Shown here: in pieces, positions 56,574 through 64,000 of the stretch
Layout: the number at the start of each line of letters is the position of its first letter
Numbering within the stretch: position 1 is the first letter of the stretch
Notes under the pieces: generated by a model
Databases searched by the model: none
Seen by the model: only the letters and a program-made list of their open reading frames with translations
What the model was told of the DNA's origin: nothing
Source: JBBTCX01 sp964494205
Lineage (GTDB): Bacteria > Planctomycetota > Phycisphaerae > UBA1845
Assembly (NCBI GenBank): GCA_964494205.1
Contig: CAZBRD010000004.1
Coordinates: forward strand, 186,001-250,000
DNA length: 64,000 nt
Direction: 5' to 3'
Translations under genes and position numbers: made by a program

Positions 56574-58976
56574 TCAAACTGGCTCACTGACCGCCCGAAG
56601 TGTTCTGGCAGCAAAGAATGCAATTGCCAAGGTAAGGATGGCCACCAGAGGATCGAAGTAGGTGCCAATTCGATAATAGGAAGTCGCGCTAACTCCAATG
56701 GCCGTTGCCGAACCTACTGCAACACAAAACAAAGCAATGGACCGCTTGCGCAATAGTAGCGCAATGGCACTTCCCGCGATGGCAGCAAAAAGAGGGATGA
56801 CAACCGCACCGACGCCAGTTGGTAAATTGATAGATGTGCGTCTGATTGCGGAATCAATGGCTGCTGCATTCGCATAACAACCGGCAATCAGTTTCTTATC
56901 ATACTCGTGCAAGTCATTGTCTTCTTCTCTAGTAGAGCCGACGACAACCACTTTGTCGCGAAAACTGTTGATCACCGCCGATTCGTCAAGCTCGAAGAAC
57001 TCTCCAATCTCGGTTGTGGACTTATCCAACACATCGTCCGAAGGCATATGAAGAATATAGTCAGCGGTTAAGTCGCCCTTAAGAATTCCCGTGTTCGAAA
57101 GCTGAGTGGATTCCTCTTCGGAGATTGAAGTGACGCGCAACTGCGTGCTTTCAACCCGACGCCGTTCAAAAACTCGATGGGCATCCTGCTCCAGGTAGCC
57201 CAGTTCTACTACTTGTTTCTCAGGACGCAGAATCAAGTCATACAATACGTGACCGCGAACGTCGGTGTGTTCCAGTGCAGCCAACGCAGCTGTGGCCAGT
57301 GAGGGATATACTTCTCCGCCGCCACGTTGAGCTGCCATCACGTAAATCCAGGGAAGTCCCGGATGCATGGCCGCACCGCCATACAGGACTTCCGATGCTA
57401 TGACATGACTAATGGGCGGCACCGCATTCTTGCCTAACGCCCAGGGAGTCATGACGACGACTGGAATTCCCCGACTCCTCAAGGCCAATACACCATCGAG
57501 CAACTCGTCGTCAAAGACACTGTCGGTGGAGAACCGAAAATCGAAGACCACGACACTACAATCCGAAATCGCAAGTCGCTGCATGAGGGCGCCGAACAAC
57601 TGCCGCTTACTCTTCGAATTACCTGAGTTGACATCAAACCTGGTTTCAAGTTTTTCTGCGAGCGAGCAAAGGTCAGACTCCGGCTTCAATGCGATCACCC
57701 GGACTTTCTCAAACCGATCGCCGAAAGGCATCGACTTTATGGGTTCAAGATTGGTCCGTACCAGGGTAGCAAAGGCTTTGTACGCGGGAGTCCAGACGTA
57801 AACCAATGGCGCTAAGACCTGACTTCCCAAAAGAGCCACAATCAAAGTGAGTAGCAACTGAATCCCAAACGGGTGTCGGCGAATCTGCCTCTTGGTTCGG
57901 ACGATGAGTTTGTAGGCGACGCTGTCAGCCCGTGCCTCAATCGGTTCACCCGCCAGATACCTTCCGATATCAGCCGCCATTTCTTCGGCAGACTGGTACC
58001 GTCTTTCGGGCTCTTTGGCCAAGGCTCGCAAAACGATCGTTTCCAATTCCAAATCGATCGGGCATTTCGTCGCGCGCGACCCGTCCGCGGTACGTGAACC
58101 GATTCCGCTGCCTGATTCCCATTTCTTTCGTGGAAGTTCCGCCGGTGTCTCGATCACGTGGCGAAGGAATTCGTCCATGTACTTGAGAACGTCGCCGGTT
58201 TTCGCCACCTCCGGATATGGGAGTTGCCCCGTGAGTAACTCGTACAGAATCACGCCCAGCGAGTAGACATCGCTGCGCGGTTCAATTTTCTCAGGCGTGC
58301 CGCGCGCGTGTTCGGGCGACATATAGCGCATCGTGCCGATCACATCCTGCTTGCCGGTGATTGCATCGTCTTTCATCGCCAACAGCGCTTCGCGATCAGC
58401 CTCAAACAATTTCGCCAGTCCAAAATCTACGATCGTCGGCTTGCCATCGGGCTCCACCAGTATGTTCGAAGGCTTAAGGTCGCGGTGTACAACCGATTGC
58501 TGGTGCGCATGATCCATCGCCAGACAAATATCGCGCATGAGTTCGAGCAAGTGCTCGATACTTAGATTTTTTTCGCGCACGTATTGGTCAAGCGGAACTC
58601 CATCCACAAAGTCCATGACATAGAACGGAGCGCCGTCGCTGGTGACTCCCGAATGAAAAATCTGCACGATGTTCGGGTGAGAAATGAGCGCGATCAGCTC
58701 GATCTCGCGGAAGAAGCGTCGACGCTTTACCTCGCTCATCCGGCCGGCATAAAGCGGCAACTTGATCGCGACTTTGCGATGCGTGCCGTCTTGAATCGCG
58801 CGATAGACGATGCCCTGGTTTCCTCGGCTCAGTTCTTCGGCCTTGCTGTACCCCGGAAACATCGACCCAACCTCAACTGGCTTCGTGGTCACCGCGACCA
58901 GATCTGACTTCGATCGCGCAATCGAAGAACCACGTATATTCCAAGTTTGGCTCAGACTAGTCAGTTCGGAACTCAT
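56574..58976 (-). CDS. Serine/threonine protein kinase with CHASE2-like sensor
   Basis: 800 residues. The Hanks-type kinase domain (about 45-345) has all key residues: Gly loop LSRGNQGIVY, VAIKLP Lys, HRDLKPSN, DFG (IVDFGLAK) and GTMRYMSPEHARG (APE-like). A membrane helix near 372-395 is followed by a ~300-residue CHASE2-like sensory region (VVVFDFRFSTDSVFDDELL ... FRDKVVVVG) and two or three membrane helices at the C-terminus. CHASE2 domains are thought to sense external or periplasmic signals. The kinase is cytosolic. It may signal to the lipoprotein at 55714 or others, but there is no direct evidence. Confidence 0.92.
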   Translation of the reverse strand: MSSELTSLSQTWNIRGSSIARSKSDLVAVTTKPVEVGSMFPGYSKAEELSRGNQGIVYRAIQDGTHRKVAIKLPLYAGRMSEVKRRRFFREIELIALISHPNIVQIFHSGVTSDGAPFYVMDFVDGVPLDQYVREKNLSIEHLLELMRDICLAMDHAHQQSVVHRDLKPSNILVEPDGKPTIVDFGLAKLFEADREALLAMKDDAITGKQDVIGTMRYMSPEHARGTPEKIEPRSDVYSLGVILYELLTGQLPYPEVAKTGDVLKYMDEFLRHVIETPAELPRKKWESGSGIGSRTADGSRATKCPIDLELETIVLRALAKEPERRYQSAEEMAADIGRYLAGEPIEARADSVAYKLIVRTKRQIRRHPFGIQLLLTLIVALLGSQVLAPLVYVWTPAYKAFATLVRTNLEPIKSMPFGDRFEKVRVIALKPESDLCSLAEKLETRFDVNSGNSKSKRQLFGALMQRLAISDCSVVVFDFRFSTDSVFDDELLDGVLALRSRGIPVVVMTPWALGKNAVPPISHVIASEVLYGGAAMHPGLPWIYVMAAQRGGGEVYPSLATAALAALEHTDVRGHVLYDLILRPEKQVVELGYLEQDAHRVFERRRVESTQLRVTSISEEESTQLSNTGILKGDLTADYILHMPSDDVLDKSTTEIGEFFELDESAVINSFRDKVVVVGSTREEDNDLHEYDKKLIAGCYANAAAIDSAIRRTSINLPTGVGAVVIPLFAAIAGSAIALLLRKRSIALFCVAVGSATAIGVSATSYYRIGTYFDPLVAILTLAIAFFAARTLRAVSEPV

Positions 58977-59154
58977 GGAAAAGCCCCTTCAATCTTTCCC
59001 CTCATTTCACAGGCAAATCAGATCATGTTGTGCATCGCAGGCAGTCGACACCATCAAGAAATCACATCGCCTGCGGCCATTCTACCTTTAATATACACTT
59101 GATTCTATGAAGGGTTAGTAATAAATTGTTGTCAAGCAGGCCATGGTGTGTTAA

Positions 59155-59460
59155 GTGCTACTGACTAGACCCTTGGAGTCTGCGCAAGTTCGGATTGGGT
59201 CAGCAAGATCGGCAACAATCGCGCAAGTCCTCGCCGACTACACTCCTCACGAAGAAGACTGGCGCGGTGCGATCGAGGTTTCCGACGAGATCATTGAAAA
59301 CATCTACCGTCTGCACATGCGCGTGCTGGGTCGCCTGATTGGCATCGCCCATCGTGTTGAAAAAGTCGTTGGGGCGGTAGAAACGACGCCGAAGGATGTC
59401 GCCAAGAACGCTTCGCCCGCACCTTCGAAAAGCGAGAAAAAAGATCAGGCCCCGTCATAG
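59155..59460 (+). CDS. Short hypothetical protein, possibly a gene remnant
   Basis: 101 residues from a GTG. Residues ~22-85 look like a real coding region (TPHEEDWRGAIEVSDEII, then a hydrophobic helix and a Lys/Ser/Pro tail), but the first ~20 codons and the lack of a ribosome site suggest the true N-terminus has been lost. It overlaps the 3' end of the minus-strand gene at 59445 by 16 bases. It could be a decayed gene. Family not recognised. Confidence 0.4.
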   Translation: MLLTRPLESAQVRIGSARSATIAQVLADYTPHEEDWRGAIEVSDEIIENIYRLHMRVLGRLIGIAHRVEKVVGAVETTPKDVAKNASPAPSKSEKKDQAPS

Positions 59461-60011
59461 GCCTGTCGCAGCCACTTCTCAAGCTGCGCATCAACTTCTT
59501 TGGCGCTTTCAAGCCGCACACGGTGACTCACCATGCTGTTGAAACTGCCCGACGCCTCCAATCGTTCGGTCGGCTCGACGCCCTTAAGGTTGATTCCTAC
59601 ATCAACGCGTGTCGCGGTCGAAGGTTGAATCAACGCAAACTGTTTATTACGACGCAGGCTCACATAGTTTTTCTTGGGTGAGACTTCCACGTCCTTTCCG
59701 AACTTTGCAATCTTGGCGATCAGCGCGTCATAGATAGGCTTGAGACCAGACTTCGCACCCGCATATTGGGCCTCAACGAGATCATCGCCGCTCGCCGCCG
59801 GTTCGTCGTCCGATTGCAACGCGTGTTGCGCCACGAGGTTGGCATAACCGTGCCCCATCTCGTGCTCAGCCTTGAGGAAACTTACGATCTCACCGTGTTT
59901 TGCGAACTTCTTGCCGCGCGCAATTTTCACCCATTGCTCCAGCGACTTCCCCGTCTTCTCTTTGAGATTCTGGATCATCGATTGGAGCATTTCTTCGGGG
60001 GACTTCGCCAT
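59445..60011 (-). CDS. DUF4287/DUF5655 domain protein, paralogue 2
   Basis: 188 residues with the same plan as the protein at 45991-46644: a DUF4287-like part (LKEKTGKSLEQWVKIARGKKF) and a DUF5655-like part (IYDALIAKIAKFGKDVEVSPKKNYVSLRR). The ATG at 60011 has AAGGA about 8 bases upstream, which excludes 56 upstream codons. It sits 86 bases downstream of the S9 peptidase gene on the same strand and may share its transcript. Confidence 0.88.
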   Translation of the reverse strand: MAKSPEEMLQSMIQNLKEKTGKSLEQWVKIARGKKFAKHGEIVSFLKAEHEMGHGYANLVAQHALQSDDEPAASGDDLVEAQYAGAKSGLKPIYDALIAKIAKFGKDVEVSPKKNYVSLRRNKQFALIQPSTATRVDVGINLKGVEPTERLEASGSFNSMVSHRVRLESAKEVDAQLEKWLRQAYDGA

Positions 60012-60097
60012 CACATCATTCCTTTTTTCGCGTTTCGAGTTTTTCAACCACGACCTGAGTGCATCACTCTTCAGCAAATAACCCATGGAGTTCGTGC

Positions 60098-62101
60098 TTA
60101 CGGTGTCATGTACTTGTCGAACCACCCGACGATCCGCTTCAACCTCTCTCGTCGATTCTGTGGCCGCCCGCCACGACACATTCCGTGCGACTCGCCCTCA
60201 AAGCGAACCAGTTCAACGGTCTTGCCGAGCACCTTCAGCGTGGTGAACAACTGCTCTGCCTGCTCGATCGGGCAACGATGATCCTGCTCCTCATGCTCAA
60301 TAAGCAGCGGCGTGTTGATCTTCGGCGCGTAGGTCAGCGGCGACATGCGGCGATAGTCTTTCACATTCTTCCACGGCAACCCGCCGAGTTCGTGGTGAAA
60401 TTCAAAACCAAAATCACTCGTGCCGAACATCGACTCCATGTTCGTCACGCTTCGCTGCGTGACAGCCGCACGGAATCGATTCGTGTGGCCGATGAGCCAG
60501 TTCGTCATGAACCCGCCGTACGACCCGCCGGTCACGCCGATCCGCTTCTTGTCGATGTACTTTTGGGCAAACATCCAGTCAGCCACGCGCGTGACGTCCT
60601 TGTAGTCGAGGTTGCCCCAATCGGCGTGAATGCAGTTCTGGAACTTGAGACCGTAGCTCGTCCCGCCGCGCGGATTGCTGTACACGACCACATAACCCTG
60701 GGCAGCCATCCATTGCATCTCGTGAAAAAAGCCCGCGCCGAAATGCGCCCCCGGACCGCCGTGAATCTGCAGAATCGCAGGATATTTCTTCTTGGGACTG
60801 AAGCCGGGCGGTTTGATGACCCACGCGGGAATCTGCACCGAATCTGACTTCACCTTGAACGCTTCTGGTTCGCCGACGTGCCGACGATCCAGTAGCTCGC
60901 GGTTCACATGAGTGAGTCGCCGAGGTTTGCCGTAGCTCCCGGGAAGTGCCACATAAATGTCACCCGGATCGGTGACGGTGCCGATACTCAGCGCGATTGG
61001 GCCATCGCCTTCCGCGCGATGCCACGCAATAACATTGATATCACCACCGACGTCGCATCGCACGTCACCACCATTCGCGCTGCAACTGTACAACCTCGTG
61101 CAGCCATCCTCGCTCACCGGAAACGTAATTCGATTCCCGTCCGACGACCACGACGGTTCGTTCACCGCAAAACCGGCGGATGTAACGTCGCCAAGGTTCA
61201 GATTACGGAAGTGGTTATCAATCGATCGACCGATTTCCTTCGCCTTGCCGCCGTTGGACGGAACGATCCAAACCCGCTCCAGGTGTTTGTAGTACTCACC
61301 GACCTTGGTCGAGCTGCCCACGAAAGCGATCCACTTGCCATCCGGCGACCACGAGTGACCCGCACTCGGGCCCGACATCTGCGTAATCTTCTTGATCGCG
61401 CCGCCCGCAGCAGACACGGTGAAAACATCCGCGAATTCAACCGACGTATCGGGCTCCTCATCGCGATTGGCTACGAACGAAACAGTCTTGCCGTTCGGGC
61501 TGAATCGCGGCTCGCGATCGTCGAAGTCGCCACGCGTCAACTGCTTTGGCTTTCCCCCATCCGCACTCACCGTCCAAATGTGCGTAAACTCGCCGTTCCA
61601 CCATCCCGCTCCGTCGAGCTTGTGGAACAAACGCGTGATGTGCTTGTATTGCGGCATCCTCTTGATTTCATCGTCCTTGCCGTCGCGTTCCAGCTTTTCG
61701 CGCTCGTTCATCGCCTGATACGAATAGGCGAACGTCCGACCATTTGGCGACCAGGCGAAATCGTGGACGAACCCATCCGGGTCGGTGATGCGCCGCGCTT
61801 CGCCGCCATCCATCGTCATCACGAACAGGCAACTGCCCTTGTCGCGAGTGGAAATGAACGCCAGCTTTTTCCCATCCGGCGACCAACGTGGCTGCGTGTC
61901 GCTGTGCTTGCCGGAAGTCAGTTCGCGCAGTTCGCCCGACTCCACCTCGACGATCATCAATTGCGTGAAGTTCTTGTTCTCCTTCAGGTCGAATCGCTTC
62001 ATTTCAAACGCAATGCGATCGCCCTTCGGCGACATCGCAGGCCGTCCTACTACCTTCAGTCGAAACAGATCATCTAATTCAATGGGAGATTTCTTTGGCA
62101 T
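60098..62101 (-). CDS. S9 family peptidase (acylaminoacyl-peptidase-like)
   Basis: About 667 residues. An N-terminal beta-propeller of WD40/PD40-type blades (PRWSPDGKKLAFISTRD, PRFSPNGKTVSFVANRD, SWSPDGKWIAFVGS) precedes the alpha/beta-hydrolase domain (about 420-667) with the nucleophile Ser in GVTGGSYGGFMTNWL, the acid Asp in HEEQDHRCP and the catalytic His in GESHGM. The oxyanion loop LQIHGGPGAHFG is intact. These enzymes remove acylated or short peptides from the N-terminus. No signal peptide is seen, so probably cytosolic. The ATG at 62101 is used; a TTG four codons upstream is closer to a GGAG. Confidence 0.94.
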   Translation of the reverse strand: MPKKSPIELDDLFRLKVVGRPAMSPKGDRIAFEMKRFDLKENKNFTQLMIVEVESGELRELTSGKHSDTQPRWSPDGKKLAFISTRDKGSCLFVMTMDGGEARRITDPDGFVHDFAWSPNGRTFAYSYQAMNEREKLERDGKDDEIKRMPQYKHITRLFHKLDGAGWWNGEFTHIWTVSADGGKPKQLTRGDFDDREPRFSPNGKTVSFVANRDEEPDTSVEFADVFTVSAAGGAIKKITQMSGPSAGHSWSPDGKWIAFVGSSTKVGEYYKHLERVWIVPSNGGKAKEIGRSIDNHFRNLNLGDVTSAGFAVNEPSWSSDGNRITFPVSEDGCTRLYSCSANGGDVRCDVGGDINVIAWHRAEGDGPIALSIGTVTDPGDIYVALPGSYGKPRRLTHVNRELLDRRHVGEPEAFKVKSDSVQIPAWVIKPPGFSPKKKYPAILQIHGGPGAHFGAGFFHEMQWMAAQGYVVVYSNPRGGTSYGLKFQNCIHADWGNLDYKDVTRVADWMFAQKYIDKKRIGVTGGSYGGFMTNWLIGHTNRFRAAVTQRSVTNMESMFGTSDFGFEFHHELGGLPWKNVKDYRRMSPLTYAPKINTPLLIEHEEQDHRCPIEQAEQLFTTLKVLGKTVELVRFEGESHGMCRGGRPQNRRERLKRIVGWFDKYMTP

Positions 62102-62140
62102 GTTCTTACTCAAAACTCCGCCGGACTACTCGCCCGAAAC

Positions 62141-63094
62141 TCATTCGATGACCAACTCTCCGCGCATCGTCGTGACAGCTTTGCCGCCCACGCGCGAGAT
62201 CATCGTTCCATCTTCCTGAACCCGCACCAACCCATACAACAACCCCGTGCGCCCTCCGGGGATTCCCTGCACGCAGACCATACCCGCCGTGTCCTCGTGC
62301 AGCGGGATCAAACCATGCTTCACCATGTACGCACACAACGGCCCATGCACGCTGCCCGTCACAGGGTCTTCATTCACTCCAGCCGTCGGCGCGAAAAACC
62401 GGGACTGAACATTCACCGATGGCGTCAGCGTCTGCACGGTCGCGAGAGAAAACCCGCGCACATGATGATGCTGACCGAACAAACCAAGCTCCCGGAAATC
62501 AGGCCTGGCCTCGTTGAGTCGCATCACGTCCTTCACGAACACAATGACGTCATCATCCTGCGTCCGCGCCAGCGGCAAATCACCTTCGAGCGCATCCACT
62601 TCCAACCCGAGCAACTTCGCCAGATCGAATCGATCAACTCGCGCGGGCGACAGCGTCGGCGGCATCAGCTCCAACCAGTAAATGCGCCCGCCGCCATCTC
62701 CCGGCCAGCGTTCCACGAACGTGGTGATGCGCCCCGACTTCGTCTCAATCCGCACCTCGACCGGCTGGTCTCCCCCGTTCCATTCGATCCGCCCCGATTC
62801 AACCAGCGCATGCACGCCCGCCACCGTCGCGTGACCACACATGCCGACTTCGATCGTAGGTGTGAACCAACGGAAGCGCAGATGGTGGTGTGATGATGCG
62901 GGCTTACCCGGTCCATGTCCCGTCACGTCATCGCCGACCGGCAGCACGAACGTCGTCTCGCTCAGATTGAACTCGGCCGCAATGGCAGCCATCTGCTCGT
63001 CGCGCAGCCCCTCCGCATCCAGCAGCACCGCCGCCGGGTTGCCGGTGAACGGCCCCGTGGTAAACGCGTCAACGACGTAATAAGCTCGACTCAT
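62141..63094 (-). CDS. PhzF family isomerase/epimerase
   Basis: 317 residues. PhzF-family enzymes isomerise or hydrate small acids; the fold resembles diaminopimelate epimerase. Visible are VDAFTTGPFTGNPAAVL, the catalytic Glu46 in LSETTFV, FTPTIEVGMCGHATV, and EDPVTGSVHG near the end. The substrate of this member is unknown, and a role in phenazine synthesis is not implied. The ATG at 63094 is chosen because the family begins MxxxxxVDAF; the ribosome site is weak. Confidence 0.92.
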   Translation of the reverse strand: MSRAYYVVDAFTTGPFTGNPAAVLLDAEGLRDEQMAAIAAEFNLSETTFVLPVGDDVTGHGPGKPASSHHHLRFRWFTPTIEVGMCGHATVAGVHALVESGRIEWNGGDQPVEVRIETKSGRITTFVERWPGDGGGRIYWLELMPPTLSPARVDRFDLAKLLGLEVDALEGDLPLARTQDDDVIVFVKDVMRLNEARPDFRELGLFGQHHHVRGFSLATVQTLTPSVNVQSRFFAPTAGVNEDPVTGSVHGPLCAYMVKHGLIPLHEDTAGMVCVQGIPGGRTGLLYGLVRVQEDGTMISRVGGKAVTTMRGELVIE

Positions 63095-63371
63095 GGATGC
63101 ACGATCAGCGGAAGTTCCGTGCGGCAAAAACCGCCCGCTCTGATTCCCAAGTTTACCGACCTCGCCATGCGGAATGTACATGCGAGATTTGCTCCGCTCA
63201 ACCGCATGACGACGTGAATCCCACACTTAACGACACAAGTCGCCCAACATTGATCTTCAGGCCCAACGGCGTACCATATCCGCAGCCAGTTCGGCGGCGC
63301 GGGAAACGAGCAAACACGAGTTCCGTTGTTTCTCACCGAACGATGGCCAAGGTCGCGCGGCATCGAAATCA

Positions 63372-64000
63372 ATGAATCAAAAACTCATCAGCCTCATCAC
63401 ACTCGCAGCCATCACTTTGTCCTCTATTCGAATCCAGGCCGAAGACCGGTTGCGCACGCTCAAACTCGATCCGAAAACGCAGGAATGGGTGGAAGTGCCG
63501 CCCCCGCCCCCGGGCACATCCGAGGGCGATCTCTTCGCCATCCGCTCACTTGTTAAGAGCGGTGAACAAAGCAAAGCCATCAGCGCATCGAAGCGCTTCA
63601 TCAAGAAGTACGGCGCGCAAGACCCTTATTACCCCGACGTGCTTTTAGCCCAAGTCCAGGCGATGGTCGCGCGCAAGCAATACACGGACGCGTACAAAAT
63701 CTTGCAGAAATTTTTCAACGAGTTCGCGGGAATCGTTTCCACTGCGGAGGCACTTCGCCTCAAGTTTGTCATCGCAGAAGCCTATCTCGGCGGCGCGAAG
63801 AAAAAAGTGTGGGGCATCTTCCGTTTCAAGGCAGAAGAAGACGGGCTGCAAATGCTCGACGAAATCACAGCCGACTATCCCGATGAACCGCTGTCACAGC
63901 TCGCGCTGAAAACCAAAGCCGACCATTTGTTCCGCACCGGCGATCACGCGCTCGCTGAATTGGATTACGCCCGCATGCTTCGCGATTATCCGCAAAGTCG
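63372..64000 (+). CDS. Exported TPR/BamD-like protein, N-terminal part (3' end outside window)
   Basis: The frame is open from the ATG at 63372 to the end of the window (~209 residues). A signal peptide (MNQKLISLITLAAITLSSIRIQA, cut near residue 23) is followed by helical TPR-like pairs (LVKSGEQSKAISASKRFIKK, YTDAYKILQKFFNEFAG, ALKTKADHLFRTGDHALAE), as in BamD/YfiO and periplasmic TPR proteins. It lacks a lipobox Cys. BamD proteins help insert outer-membrane proteins, but this member may have another role. Confidence 0.75.
   Translation, partial: MNQKLISLITLAAITLSSIRIQAEDRLRTLKLDPKTQEWVEVPPPPPGTSEGDLFAIRSLVKSGEQSKAISASKRFIKKYGAQDPYYPDVLLAQVQAMVARKQYTDAYKILQKFFNEFAGIVSTAEALRLKFVIAEAYLGGAKKKVWGIFRFKAEEDGLQMLDEITADYPDEPLSQLALKTKADHLFRTGDHALAELDYARMLRDYPQS

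Noticed and set aside
60908..62077. 389-codon open frame on the plus strand
   Set aside because: It lies wholly antisense to the S9 peptidase gene and shows no domain or signal.
1..64000. Search for tRNA, rRNA, transposase or phage genes
   Set aside because: No cloverleaf, rRNA stretch, DDE transposase or phage structural protein was recognised by eye; a covariance-model or profile search was not possible.

Overview
The window looks like the chromosome of a free-living Planctomycetota bacterium, most likely a Phycisphaerae-like or related uncultured lineage. The grounds are a planctomycete-type prepilin-like protein (IELL N-terminus with a late H..DG motif), large secreted proteins with thrombospondin-3-like and dockerin-like calcium repeats, an IPTL-type C-terminal sorting signal together with an exosortase H-like enzyme, an HDOD histidine kinase, a serine/threonine kinase with a CHASE2 region, and many short palindromic dispersed repeats. 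No phage, transposase, CRISPR array, rRNA or tRNA gene was seen. About 50 protein genes are supported. Most are on the minus strand, and the two outermost genes run off the window.

Layout. 0-16 kb is largely housekeeping: the end of a Kef-type antiporter, prfA, rpmE, a prepilin-like protein, an exported CYTH/triphosphate-tunnel-like membrane protein, a K+ channel, a histone-deacetylase-family hydrolase, citrate synthase, a class I aminotransferase, a rhodanese/MauE-DoxX pair, an M14 carboxypeptidase and accA. 16-27 kb is a surface-protein sorting region: two giant IPTL-CTERM proteins flank purN, a MATE transporter, an exosortase H-like gene and its overlapping membrane-protein neighbour. A third substrate, a small cupredoxin, lies at 53.4 kb. 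28-32 kb is a signalling cluster: a receiver whose phospho-acceptor is Glu, an HDOD-GAF-histidine kinase, and a HTH-receiver protein. 32-45 kb holds mnmG, leuS and aspS among secreted or lipoprotein genes. 45-64 kb mixes a HAD protein, two DUF4287/DUF5655 paralogues, an NtrC-type regulator, a beta-propeller/cytochrome c protein, lipoproteins, an M32 carboxypeptidase, a Ser/Thr kinase, an S9 peptidase, a PhzF protein and the start of a BamD/TPR-like protein.

Two themes stand out. First, the locus appears to hold a nearly complete exosortase-H protein-sorting system (enzyme, candidate partner, three substrates of very different size). Second, short palindromic or heptameric repeats occur between genes and also in frame inside conserved genes: mnmG carries a tandem 99-nt insertion, leuS carries two separate insertions, and the antiporter ends in a repeat copy. 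This resembles the protein-coding palindromic elements described in Rickettsia. All function calls are from sequence reading alone; no database search was run.
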